The notes under the pieces were generated by a model, which saw nothing but the letters and a program-made list of their open reading frames with translations, was not told the origin of the DNA and searched no databases. A program made the position numbers and the translations under genes. Positions 37,648 to 46,414 of a stretch of DNA of 64,000 nt are shown one piece after another. Position 1 is the first letter of the stretch; each line of letters starts with the position of its first letter. The stretch is from Bacillota bacterium (GTDB lineage: Bacteria; Bacillota; Sulfobacillia; JAJZYS01; JAJZLH01). The DNA lies in the NCBI GenBank assembly GCA_021850485.1, contig JAJZLY010000008.1, forward strand, positions 209,879 through 273,878, given 5' to 3'.

Positions 37648-37872
37648 ATGAGCAGGCGCTTCAAGGTGATCTTGGAGTGGAACGAGGACGGTGGCGGATA
37701 CACCGTGACGGTCCCGTCGCTGCCCGGCTGCATCACCGAAGGAGAGAGCAGAGAAGAGGCGTTGGAAAACGCCAAGGAGGCGATCCATTGCATGCTGGAA
37801 GGCATGCGGATCGATGGCTTGGCGATGCCTGTGGGCGATGTCCTGGTCGAAGAGGTGGAGGTGGCAGTCTGA
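37648..37872 (+). CDS. hicB: HicB-family antitoxin
   Basis: MSRRFKVILEWNEDGGGYTVTVPSLPGCITEGESREEALENAKEAIHCMLEGM is the classic HicB fold sequence. Confidence 0.93.
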   Translation: MSRRFKVILEWNEDGGGYTVTVPSLPGCITEGESREEALENAKEAIHCMLEGMRIDGLAMPVGDVLVEEVEVAV

Positions 37873-38101
37873 GTCGGCTACCGCGGATCACTTCAGACAA
37901 ACTTCTTGGCCGCCCCTCAAGAGGGGCGGCTTTACTGTGCACCACGTGGAGGGGAGCCACCATCACCTCAAACGGCTTGGACACCCGGAGATGCGAGTTG
38001 TGATACCGATCCATAAGGGACGCATCCTCAAACCCAAGACCCTGCGGAGCATCCTCGATCAGGCCGGTTGGACGGTCGAAGATCTGATCAGATTCTTGTG
38101 A
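37869..38101 (+). pseudogene. hicA: HicA-family mRNA interferase, frameshifted
   Basis: Frame 1: (CTG)SRLPRITSDKLLGR...; a different frame: LKRGGFTVHHVEGSHHHLKRLGHPEMRVVIPIHKGRILKPKTLRSILDQAGWTVEDLIRFL. Shift near 37911-37917; start position is CTG, overlapping the hicB TGA (CTGA rather than ATGA). Confidence 0.8.
37910..37931. repeat. Perfect inverted repeat GCCGCCCCTC-aa-GAGGGGCGGC at the hicA frameshift site
   Basis: Read directly: 10-bp arms, 2-nt spacer. Confidence 0.85.
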
Positions 38102-38419
38102 CGAGAACCGGCGTGGCCGGACGGGACGAGCGTTCTGGAGCGTCGTCGGAACAAGCGACCGCGTGCACAGGCAAGGATACGTGTTTCATCCATCACGAGG
38201 GCCCTTCCAGCTTCCGCAGCTGCGTCTCCCACCGTGGGACGGCTCGGTCATCCCCTCATGTGGTAGGGGCACATCCTCTGTGCCAGGCTCGGCATGACAC
38301 AATTCCCTCGCCGCCTGGCGGCGGACAACATGGCAAGCCGTTCAGATCGGGACAGACAAGGACAGGCCTGGCTCATGGCGAAGTTTCGCCCTTGACGTCA
38401 CCCAGAAGGGAAGTCTCAC

Positions 38420-39958
38420 ATGCTGACCATGGGCGAGGCACTCGCCACCAATGCCCGCCGCTACCGGGACAAGACAGCACTGATCTTTGACCAAGACCGT
38501 CTCACTTACGGCGAGCTGGACGCCCGGGTCAACCAGGCGGCCAATTTGCTGATCTCGCTGGGTATCTCTAAGGGAGATCGAGTGGCGATCTTGCTGCCCA
38601 ACTCACTGGAGTTCGCAGAGCTCTACTTCGCTTGCGCCCGGATGGGGGCGGTGGCGGTGCCGGTCAACTTGCGCCTGGCCCCGCAAGAGATGGCCTATGT
38701 CCTAGAACACTCGGAGAGCAAGCTGCTGGTCGGCTACGGCCCCTTGCTGCTGGCGGCAGCTGCCGCGGGCCTAAAGCCCTCTGCCTCCTTGGTCGGCATG
38801 CTGACCGTGGAGGAGGGGCCACCCGGCATCCCGGCCTACAGCGAGCTCAGGGACAAGGCTCCTGCCACCGATCCGGGAGTCGCCGTCTCAGAGGACGACC
38901 CTTGGGTTTTGGTCTACACCTCAGGCACCACCGGCCGGCCCAAAGGCGCGCTGCGCTCGCACAAGAGCAACTTGATGATCGCCCTGCTCCTGGTCACGGA
39001 GATCGGGCTCTCCTCAGAGGACGTGGGGCTCGCCATCTTGCCCATGTTCCACGTCAACTCACTGTGGCTGGTGTCGTTGTCGCTGTGCATCGGCACCACG
39101 ATGGCCATCTATCCGCACAAGGTGTTCCACCCCTCTTACGTGGTGGAAGAGCTGAATCGGCACAAGGCCACCTACTCCATGTTCGTGCCGACGCTGCTCA
39201 CCTATCTGGCCGACGCCGCCGAAAAGGGACTGGTCGACCCGCAGCAGCTGCGGGTGATCTTGTCCTCTTCTTCGCCGCTGACTACCACCTTGCGCGACCG
39301 CATGTTGGCTGGCTTCCCCCGAGCTCGCCTCTATGACATCTACGGCGCCACCGAGCTGGGTGCGGTGACCATCATCCAACACAGGGAAGGTGGCGTGATC
39401 GGCTCGATCGGGGTGCCGGCCCTGGCCCAAGACGTGCGTCTTTTGGACGACGACGGCCAGGAGGTGGCGGCAGGCGAGGTGGGCGAGCTGTACTGCGCTG
39501 GCCCCACCTTGATGGATTCTTACTTCAAGGATGCAGAGGCGACCAAAAGTGCGTTCCGGGGGGCGTACATGTCGGTGGGGGACCTGGCCAGGCGCGATGA
39601 GGCCGGGTATCTGTTCTTGGTCGATCGCAAGGCCGACATGATCATCACCATGGGAGAAAACGTCTATCCAGCCGAGGTGGAAAACGCCTTGGCCGCCCAT
39701 CCCTCAGTGGCGATGGCGGCCGTGGTCGGCGTGCCAGATGCGAGGCGGGGCGAAGAGGTGGTGGCGGTGGTCTCAGCCAGAGAAGGGACAGAGATCGCGG
39801 TCAAGGAGCTGGAGGATCTCTGCCAGCGCTCTCTGGCCGACTACAAGCGGCCGAAGCGGATTCTGGTATGGGCAGAGTTGCCGATCGGGGCGACCGGTAA
39901 GGTGCAGCGGCGGTCGGTGCGGGAGAAGCTGGTGGCGGAAGCAGCGGGTGGACGGTAG
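38420..39958 (+). CDS. AMP-dependent synthetase/ligase (long-chain acyl-CoA ligase-like)
   Basis: LVYTSGTTGRPKGALRSHKSN, YDIYGATELGAVT, GDLARRDEAGYLFLVDRKADMIITMGENVYPAEVENAL, GATGKVQRR. Confidence 0.94.
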   Translation: MLTMGEALATNARRYRDKTALIFDQDRLTYGELDARVNQAANLLISLGISKGDRVAILLPNSLEFAELYFACARMGAVAVPVNLRLAPQEMAYVLEHSESKLLVGYGPLLLAAAAAGLKPSASLVGMLTVEEGPPGIPAYSELRDKAPATDPGVAVSEDDPWVLVYTSGTTGRPKGALRSHKSNLMIALLLVTEIGLSSEDVGLAILPMFHVNSLWLVSLSLCIGTTMAIYPHKVFHPSYVVEELNRHKATYSMFVPTLLTYLADAAEKGLVDPQQLRVILSSSSPLTTTLRDRMLAGFPRARLYDIYGATELGAVTIIQHREGGVIGSIGVPALAQDVRLLDDDGQEVAAGEVGELYCAGPTLMDSYFKDAEATKSAFRGAYMSVGDLARRDEAGYLFLVDRKADMIITMGENVYPAEVENALAAHPSVAMAAVVGVPDARRGEEVVAVVSAREGTEIAVKELEDLCQRSLADYKRPKRILVWAELPIGATGKVQRRSVREKLVAEAAGGR

Positions 39959-40070
39959 GACGCGACATCAGGGGCGGTACTGGGTCAAGGCGAATCACGC
40001 CTGTGCACACCCGCTACATGCTACGGGCGAAAACTCTAGTGCGTCTCTATGGTGCCCCGAACCATCCGGC

Positions 40071-40838
40071 TCACTCGTCCCCAGTTGGCCTTGACGATCG
40101 ATTTCTAGCCGAATCAAAGACAGCGAGGCCGGTTGTCGCCGCAAATTCACTAGCGTACCGCAGAGACTCCATCGTACCGGCATCCGTCCACCACCCGCTG
40201 AGGATTTCACTCTCCAGGGTGCCAGCCTTGATATAGCCGTTATTGACATCGGTAATCTCGAATTCGCCTCGCTGGGACGGCTCGAGACCGTGGATCAGTT
40301 CCATGGCGAAGCTGTCATACATGTAGATGCCGGTGACCGCGTACGGACTCTCGGACGTCTGCGGCTTTTCTTCGATCTTGGCTACCCTGCTCCCGTCCAA
40401 GTAGGCGACGCCATAGCGCTGTGGGTCTGGCACCTCCTTAAGGAGGATCCGAGCGCCTCTCGCTTGGCCTGCAAATCGGGCAACACATGGGGCTATGCTG
40501 TCCTCAAAGATATTGTCTCCGAGAATCACTACGTAACGCTCATTGCGCACAAAGTCTTCAGCGAGCCCGAGAGCTTGGGCTATTCCGCCGGCTCGATCCT
40601 GGACCTTGTATGTGAAACGGAGACCAAGATCATGACCACTTCCGAGGACTCCAACCACGGAACCGATGTGGTCGGGGCCGGTCACGATCAGGATGTCTCG
40701 AATCCCAGCCTCGGCAAGTTTGGCAACCGGGTGGTAGATCATCGGATAACGTCCAACGGGCAACAGGTGTTTGTTTGTCACTTTGGTCAAGGGGTAGAGG
40801 CGCGACCCGGTACCGCCTGCCAGGACGATGCCCTTCAT
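40071..40838 (-). CDS. rfbA: Glucose-1-phosphate thymidylyltransferase (RfbA/RmlA type)
   Basis: MKGIVLAGGTGSRLYPLTKVTNKHLLPVGRYPMIYHPV; FVRNERYVVILGDNIFED; EEKPQTSESPYAVTGIYMYDS. Confidence 0.93.
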   Translation of the reverse strand: MKGIVLAGGTGSRLYPLTKVTNKHLLPVGRYPMIYHPVAKLAEAGIRDILIVTGPDHIGSVVGVLGSGHDLGLRFTYKVQDRAGGIAQALGLAEDFVRNERYVVILGDNIFEDSIAPCVARFAGQARGARILLKEVPDPQRYGVAYLDGSRVAKIEEKPQTSESPYAVTGIYMYDSFAMELIHGLEPSQRGEFEITDVNNGYIKAGTLESEILSGWWTDAGTMESLRYASEFAATTGLAVFDSARNRSSRPTGDE

Positions 40839-42085
40839 GCAATGCCTCCCGTTTCCTCAATCGCATGCCGCAGGCCAGTCGGCAATATCTTCCGAAGGAC
40901 ACGCTCTGCCACATGCGCCCCAATGGAGATCGACGCTGTAGCCGCCGGTGATGGCGCGTTAAGCACATGAACGCTGTGCTCCGATTCCTCGATCACAAAA
41001 TCATCGATCAGTCGTCCATCTGGCGCCACGGCTTGAGCCCTCACCCCAGCACCAGAAGGCACCAGATCGTCTGGTCCAACTTCTGGCACCAGGCGAGCCA
41101 GCGATGCCGCGAACACCCTACGGTTCAGGGAACGGTACAACTCGAAGGCGCCTACGCGCCAGTAGCGGGCCGCCACGTGCCAGAACCCTGTGTAGGCCAG
41201 GGTCTCGGTGAGATCACTCACCGACATGCGAGACCAGTTGTAGCCCTCCCTAGCCAGTGCCAGCACCGCGTTGGGACCACATTCGACACCGCCTTGTATG
41301 CGACGGGTGAAGTGGACACCTAGAAAGGGAAGCCTCGGGTCAGGAACGGGGTAGATGAGCCCTCGGACCAGAGCAACGCGGTCCGGTCGGAGGGTGAAGT
41401 ACTCGCCGCGAAATGGCACGATCTGAATGCCGGGAGACACGCCGGCCAGCTGCGCCACGCGGTCGGCCTGGAGGCCCGCGCAATTGACCAACACCCTCGT
41501 CCTAACCTCTCCCACATTCGTTTCGATCACCTGCTGATCGCCAGTGCGTATCGAGCGCACCGCGTGTCCGAGCAGCAATTGAGCGCCGTGGTTCACCGCC
41601 TCTGCCGCCATCGACTGGGCGACCAGGCCATAGTCGACGATCCCCGTCTCAGGGGAATAGAGCGCCGCAATACCTCGAGCCTGTGGCTCGATCTCTACGA
41701 GCTCTTCTCGTTCGAGTCGCCGCAGACCCCTCACCCCGTTGGCCCTACCCCGCTGCTCGAGTTCTGCCAACGCCGGCAATTCGCTTGCTTCCGTCGCCAC
41801 GATCACCTTGCCACAGAGCTGGTAGGGCACATCGTGCTCGTCGCAGAAGCGACGCATCGCACGCACTCCTAGGGTACACAGCGTCGCCTTGCTTGAACCG
41901 GGCCGATAGTAGATCCCGGAATGAAGCACACCGCTGTTGTGTCCGGTTTGGTGGAGGGCCACCGATGCCTCCTTCTCGAGAACAACGACCCGCAACTTTG
42001 GTGCTCGTTGGAGCAAATTGAGGGTGGTGGCGAGTCCGACAATACCGGCGCCCACCACCGCCACGTCATAGGACTCCACAGTCAC
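40835..42085 (-). CDS. lhgO: L-2-hydroxyglutarate oxidase-like FAD-dependent oxidoreductase
   Basis: YDVAVVGAGIVGLATTLNLLQR, HQTGHNSGVLHSGIYYRPGSSKATLC, LVNCAGLQADRVAQLAG; 4-nt overlap with rfbA. Confidence 0.88.
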   Translation of the reverse strand: MTVESYDVAVVGAGIVGLATTLNLLQRAPKLRVVVLEKEASVALHQTGHNSGVLHSGIYYRPGSSKATLCTLGVRAMRRFCDEHDVPYQLCGKVIVATEASELPALAELEQRGRANGVRGLRRLEREELVEIEPQARGIAALYSPETGIVDYGLVAQSMAAEAVNHGAQLLLGHAVRSIRTGDQQVIETNVGEVRTRVLVNCAGLQADRVAQLAGVSPGIQIVPFRGEYFTLRPDRVALVRGLIYPVPDPRLPFLGVHFTRRIQGGVECGPNAVLALAREGYNWSRMSVSDLTETLAYTGFWHVAARYWRVGAFELYRSLNRRVFAASLARLVPEVGPDDLVPSGAGVRAQAVAPDGRLIDDFVIEESEHSVHVLNAPSPAATASISIGAHVAERVLRKILPTGLRHAIEETGGIA

Positions 42086-42099
42086 ACCCTCCCGTCAAC

Positions 42100-42981
42100 T
42101 CAGGCGATGTGGCCCTTTTCGACAAGGTAATCGCGAAGGGCCTCTTGCCATGGTCGTGCCGCCAAACCCGTCGTCCTCTCCAGCAGGCTTACATCGAGCG
42201 CTGAGTCGCGGGGCCTGCGGGCCTTACTGGGAAACATCTCCGAGCCCACTGGCAGAACCGGGACCTTCAGTCCGACCAGTGATACGGCCAAGGTTGCGAA
42301 TTCGTGCCAAGTGCAGCGTCCTCGGTTTGATAAGTGGTAGGTGCCAGTTGCATCCCGTTGCAACAGCGCATCCACGGCCTTGGCCGCGTCCTTGGTGTAG
42401 GTTGGGCTCATCCAGGAGTCGTTGACGACCTGGAGACTTTGGCCACTCTTGGCTCGAGACAGAATGGCTTCAATGAAGTTGCCGCCCTTACCGCGGGCGC
42501 CCGCCTTGCCGATGACGCTGGAAATGCGCACCACTAGCCACCGACTCGTCTGCTTCGCCAGGTACTCTCCCGCCGCCTTGGACACCCCATACACATTGAG
42601 CGGTAGGATCTCATCGGACTCCACATACGGTTCGCCCTTGTCGCCCGAAAACACATAGTCTGTGCTGACGTACACACAGAGGGCTCCCACTTCGGCGCAC
42701 GCCCTGGCCACGTTGAGAGCCCCTACGGCGTTGACGCTCATGGCTTCTGCCGGATCGTCCTCACACTTGTCAACCTGGTGGAAGGCGGCGCTGTTGATCA
42801 CCACGTCGTAGTGACCGGCAGCTATGACCCGCCTGGTGCCGTCTGCGTCTGCCACGTCCATCTGTTCGTGGTCCACTGCGTCGACCGTATACCGACCCGT
42901 CCCTGCCAGAACCTCCACCAGGTCAGTCCCGAATTGCCCTGCGCAGCCGACAACGGCGATCCGCCTAGAGGACGACATCAT
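42100..42981 (-). CDS. rfbD: dTDP-4-dehydrorhamnose reductase (RfbD/RmlD type)
   Basis: RRIAVVGCAGQFGTDLVEVLAG, DYVFSGDKGEPYVESDEILPLNVYGVSKAAGE, GTYHLSNRGRCTWHEFA; start at 42978/42981, not the track start. Confidence 0.88.
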   Translation of the reverse strand: MMSSSRRIAVVGCAGQFGTDLVEVLAGTGRYTVDAVDHEQMDVADADGTRRVIAAGHYDVVINSAAFHQVDKCEDDPAEAMSVNAVGALNVARACAEVGALCVYVSTDYVFSGDKGEPYVESDEILPLNVYGVSKAAGEYLAKQTSRWLVVRISSVIGKAGARGKGGNFIEAILSRAKSGQSLQVVNDSWMSPTYTKDAAKAVDALLQRDATGTYHLSNRGRCTWHEFATLAVSLVGLKVPVLPVGSEMFPSKARRPRDSALDVSLLERTTGLAARPWQEALRDYLVEKGHIA

Positions 42982-43984
42982 TGAGGACGACTTCACTGAG
43001 CACTCCGTGCCAGTACAGCAGGTTCTTGTACCACTCCACTGTCCTAGTCCGCATGTCTGGGACCACTCGCTTCTCCTCGAGCGCCAGGGCGATCTCTCGG
43101 GCTGCGTCCTCCGGAGTGAACTTCGGCTCAAAGCCAAGCGCCTTGTGGATCTTCTCAAAGGAGACTCGGTAGGACCGATGATCTGGGAGCCCGTACCACT
43201 CGTACTTGAATTCCTTGCCAAGGGCAGTGGCGAGCCGTTCGGCTAGCGGCAGGATCTGTACGTTCTGATCGTCAGAGCCGGCCCCGAACGTTTGGCCGTT
43301 GACGACAGCCGTGTCCGCCTGAAGCACCATCACAAAGGCACGCGCCGCATCGCGCACATGAACCATCGGCCGCCACTGAGTCCCGTCCCGCAAGACAGGG
43401 ATGGTCCCTTTCTCCCAAATCCCTAGCGTCATGCCGTTGATGGCGAGGTCAAAGCGCATGCGGGGTGAGAGCCCGTATAGTGTTGCGAAACGCAGAACGG
43501 TCACACAAAAGGTGTCGTCCGCCAGTGGCAGATTCGATTTCTCCACCTCAATGTTGGCCTGCGCATAGGTGGTCAGTGGATTGGGCGTGGACAGCTCGTT
43601 CAGAATGCCCTCCTGAAATCCGTAGACAGAACACGACGAGGCCACGATGTATCGCCTGACCCCGTGTTCCTTGGCCAGCCGGGCGACTCTGGCTCTTCCG
43701 CGGTGATTGATGGCGAGTGTCATCTCGGGGTCGAGGTCTCCGGATGGGTCGTTCGAGAGTGCGGCCAAGTCGATCACGGCATCGACGCCGTCAAACACCG
43801 CTCCATCAAGCCAGCGGATGTCCTGCCTCAGGCACTTCACCCGGGCGTCTTCACGCACAGCTCCCAGGGTGTCACCAAAGAACATGCGGTCGACCACCGT
43901 CACTTCAAAGCCAGCGTGCAATACCTCTCCGACCAGAACGGATCCAATGTAGCCCGCTCCGCCGGTCACCAGAACTCGCTTCAC
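42965..43984 (-). CDS. NAD-dependent epimerase/dehydratase (extended SDR)
   Basis: MKRVLVTGGAGYIGSVLVGEVLHAGFEVTVVDRMFFG, VIDLAALSNDPSGDLDPEMT, SSCSVYG, RFATLYGLSPRMRFDLAINGMT. Confidence 0.9.
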   Translation of the reverse strand: MKRVLVTGGAGYIGSVLVGEVLHAGFEVTVVDRMFFGDTLGAVREDARVKCLRQDIRWLDGAVFDGVDAVIDLAALSNDPSGDLDPEMTLAINHRGRARVARLAKEHGVRRYIVASSCSVYGFQEGILNELSTPNPLTTYAQANIEVEKSNLPLADDTFCVTVLRFATLYGLSPRMRFDLAINGMTLGIWEKGTIPVLRDGTQWRPMVHVRDAARAFVMVLQADTAVVNGQTFGAGSDDQNVQILPLAERLATALGKEFKYEWYGLPDHRSYRVSFEKIHKALGFEPKFTPEDAAREIALALEEKRVVPDMRTRTVEWYKNLLYWHGVLSEVVLNDVVL

Positions 43985-44099
43985 CCCTCATCCTCCTTAA
44001 AAGGTCTCTGAAACGATCCGACTGGACCACTGTAAACCGGCCCCGTCTACGATATCCTGCCACCAGAACAAGGCGGCTACCAATTCCCTGGTCCGTCGG

Positions 44100-44150
44100 C
44101 CCTGGGCAAGTCGTCTGGTATTGCCACCCGAAGGGAGCAGACGACCAGGG
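44100..44150. repeat. Long bulged inverted repeat between rfbC and the downstream epimerase gene
   Basis: CCCTGG-(gcaa)-GTCGTCTG ... CAGACGAC-CAGGG. Confidence 0.5.
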
Positions 44151-44193
44151 TCATGACTTCCTCAGGACAGGGTGATGGGCTCGACTCCATGAC

Positions 44194-44778
44194 TCATGAA
44201 TGGTACGAGAAATTGATGTCGGCATCTCGTAGTCGCGGGTGAAGCTCATCCTTCGCCGACAGCAGCGGATTCTCAAGCGGCCATGCAACACCAATATCTG
44301 GATCGTTCCAGATGATACCGCGGTCTGCGTCTGGTGCATATTCGCCACCGCTCACGCGATAGATGACGTCCGCTGCCTCACTGAGCAGGCAGAAGCCGTG
44401 GGCAAACCCCTCGGGCACCCACAACATCCGGTGGTTCTCCGCCGATAGCCGTTCCCCCACCCACCCGCCAAAGGTCGGTGAGCCTTGTCTGATGTCCACC
44501 GCTACATCGAAGATCTCGCCGCGGACGGCCATCACCAGTTTCCCTTGGGCATGTGGGTCCTGTTGGTAGTGGAGTCCGCGTAGCACAGTTCCGTGGGAGA
44601 TCGAAAGATTCTCCTGGACAAAGTCGGTTGGCAGGCCAGCGGCCGCGAAATCTGACCGCTTGAATACCTCGGCGAAGGCCCCGCGGCTATCCCCAAAGGC
44701 ACGATACTCGACCAGGACCACATCCGGAATCGCCATCGTCTGGAATGTGAATGGCACGAGTGTACAACTTCCTCTCAT
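44194..44778 (-). CDS. rfbC: dTDP-4-dehydrorhamnose 3,5-epimerase (RfbC/RmlC type)
   Basis: FGDSRGAFAEVFKRSDFAAAGLPTDFVQENLSISHGTVLRGLHYQQDPHAQGKLVMAVRGEIFDVAVDIRQGSPTFG...WVPEGFAHGF. Confidence 0.94.
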   Translation of the reverse strand: MRGSCTLVPFTFQTMAIPDVVLVEYRAFGDSRGAFAEVFKRSDFAAAGLPTDFVQENLSISHGTVLRGLHYQQDPHAQGKLVMAVRGEIFDVAVDIRQGSPTFGGWVGERLSAENHRMLWVPEGFAHGFCLLSEAADVIYRVSGGEYAPDADRGIIWNDPDIGVAWPLENPLLSAKDELHPRLRDADINFSYHS

Positions 44779-45244
44779 CCTGTTTTGGGCTTCGGATCCG
44801 TCTCGTCCTGCTTAGACCATTCGGACTTAAGGAAGCTCATCCCTTTTGCCCACCCCCTGGAAGGGACGCAGGCCGACTCACAGAATTTTTGGAGTCGAGA
44901 GCCATCCTCAAGTAGCCCAAGGTGGCACAAGTTCGTAGGTCCACGCGCCGGACCGTGACGGTGCCCTTGATCATCGCCGCTGAACTTGTGAAGGACGTAA
45001 CATTTCAGCGTGCAACGGGTAGTGACTCGCCGTTGGCTATGCAGTGGATCGAGTCTCTTGGCAGCCGGATCTGACTCACTCTGTTCCTCGGGTTGGGGGT
45101 GCGCTCGCTGATCACATCCATCCGCCTCCAGGCCGCCTGGCTCACACTTCGGCCACTGACCTGCGTTGGGCCAACGATCACCAGGCTGAGGCACACCCGG
45201 GACAGGTCACGCCGTCTCGTTTGGCCAAAGTCCGGTCCTAGTCA

Positions 45245-46414
45245 ATGATTCGCAGCATCGTTGTCTTGGCCGCCATCGACTGGCACTTCATGCGGCAGCG
45301 GCCACAGCATTTGGCTCGCGAGTGGGCTCGTCGCGATATCGATGTGCTGTTTGTCGAGAATACGGGCACCCGGTCGCCTGCTCTGCGCGACCTGCCACGG
45401 ATCGGCAACAGGCTTCGCATGGCGTTGTTTCACGACGACGCACCAGGGGACTCCTCAGATGGCGTCCGAGTGCTGTCACCGGTTCTCCCTCCATATCCCT
45501 ACAGTCCCACCGCCGTCAAATGGAGCACACAGCAACTAGTCCGGCGTATCCGGAGCCACCTGCGGGAGAAGTCAATCTTGCCCGAGCATGCTGGCTTGCT
45601 GCTATACATAGCTACGCCGCTTGCCCTAGAGATTGTCCACCGCATCCCATGGGGTGTGGTTGCGTACGACGTGCTCAACGATCCCAAGCACTCTGACATG
45701 CGTGTGGCAAAGTCAGAGCAGACGATTTTGGGCCAGGCGGACTTGATCTTCTTCGCATCGGAAGGACTCCGCCGGCAGTATGCCCTCGACTCACAAGGCA
45801 TTCTCTTCCGTGACGGCTTTCCTGTGGACCTAATTGCATCGGATGCACCCCCTATCTCGTCATTCGCTTCCTTGCCGAAGCCAAGGCTCCTATACCTGGG
45901 TGGAATCAACCGACGGATCTGGCCAGAGGCCGTAGCCGCGCTCTGCGACGCCATCCCCAATGGGTCGGTAGCGCTGGTGGGCCCGCTTACGGCGGCAGAT
46001 GCCCAGTTGCCACAGCGCCCGAATCTGCACCTCTTTAAGTCCGTGACGCACTATCTGCAACTTGCAGGTTTCCTCCGAGCCGCTGATGGGGGCATTTTGC
46101 CCTACCGTGCCGATACATATTCTGGGCGCATGCATCCAGCCAAACTCGCCGAATACCTCTTGTTTGGCCTTCCCATCATCTCGGTTGCCACCGAGGAGAT
46201 GATCCGGCTCAAGGCCGCCTGGCCATCGGGATCGATTTTCCTCGCAGACGATCCAGCAGATTTTGCGGGGGCCATCAGCGAAGCCCTTTCCAATAACACG
46301 CCTGCCGCACAACAGGAACGGATCACCTTTGCCAAGAGCCAGAGTTGGACGGTGCGAGCTGAACAGTTCTTGACCAATCTTGAGACGGCAGCAGCCCTGC
46401 GGGGTAAGCCATGA
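45245..46414 (+). CDS. Glycosyltransferase (GT-B, family 1/4-like)
   Basis: VVLAAIDWHFMRQRPQHLAREWARRDIDVLFVENTG; YRADTYSGRMHPAKLAEYLLFGLPIISVATEEM. Confidence 0.85.
   Translation: MIRSIVVLAAIDWHFMRQRPQHLAREWARRDIDVLFVENTGTRSPALRDLPRIGNRLRMALFHDDAPGDSSDGVRVLSPVLPPYPYSPTAVKWSTQQLVRRIRSHLREKSILPEHAGLLLYIATPLALEIVHRIPWGVVAYDVLNDPKHSDMRVAKSEQTILGQADLIFFASEGLRRQYALDSQGILFRDGFPVDLIASDAPPISSFASLPKPRLLYLGGINRRIWPEAVAALCDAIPNGSVALVGPLTAADAQLPQRPNLHLFKSVTHYLQLAGFLRAADGGILPYRADTYSGRMHPAKLAEYLLFGLPIISVATEEMIRLKAAWPSGSIFLADDPADFAGAISEALSNNTPAAQQERITFAKSQSWTVRAEQFLTNLETAAALRGKP

Noticed and set aside
38632-39336. 234-aa plus ORF inside the second acyl-CoA ligase
   Set aside because: Out-of-frame shadow of a strongly supported CDS.
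42965-43984. Assignment as RfbB (dTDP-glucose 4,6-dehydratase)
   Set aside because: Lacks the typical RfbB motifs (e.g. the AAESHVDRSI-like segment); kept as a generic epimerase.
44779-45244. 139-aa minus ORF 44775..45194 as a gene
   Set aside because: No family features; likely the divergent intergenic region between rfbC and the glycosyltransferase at 45245.
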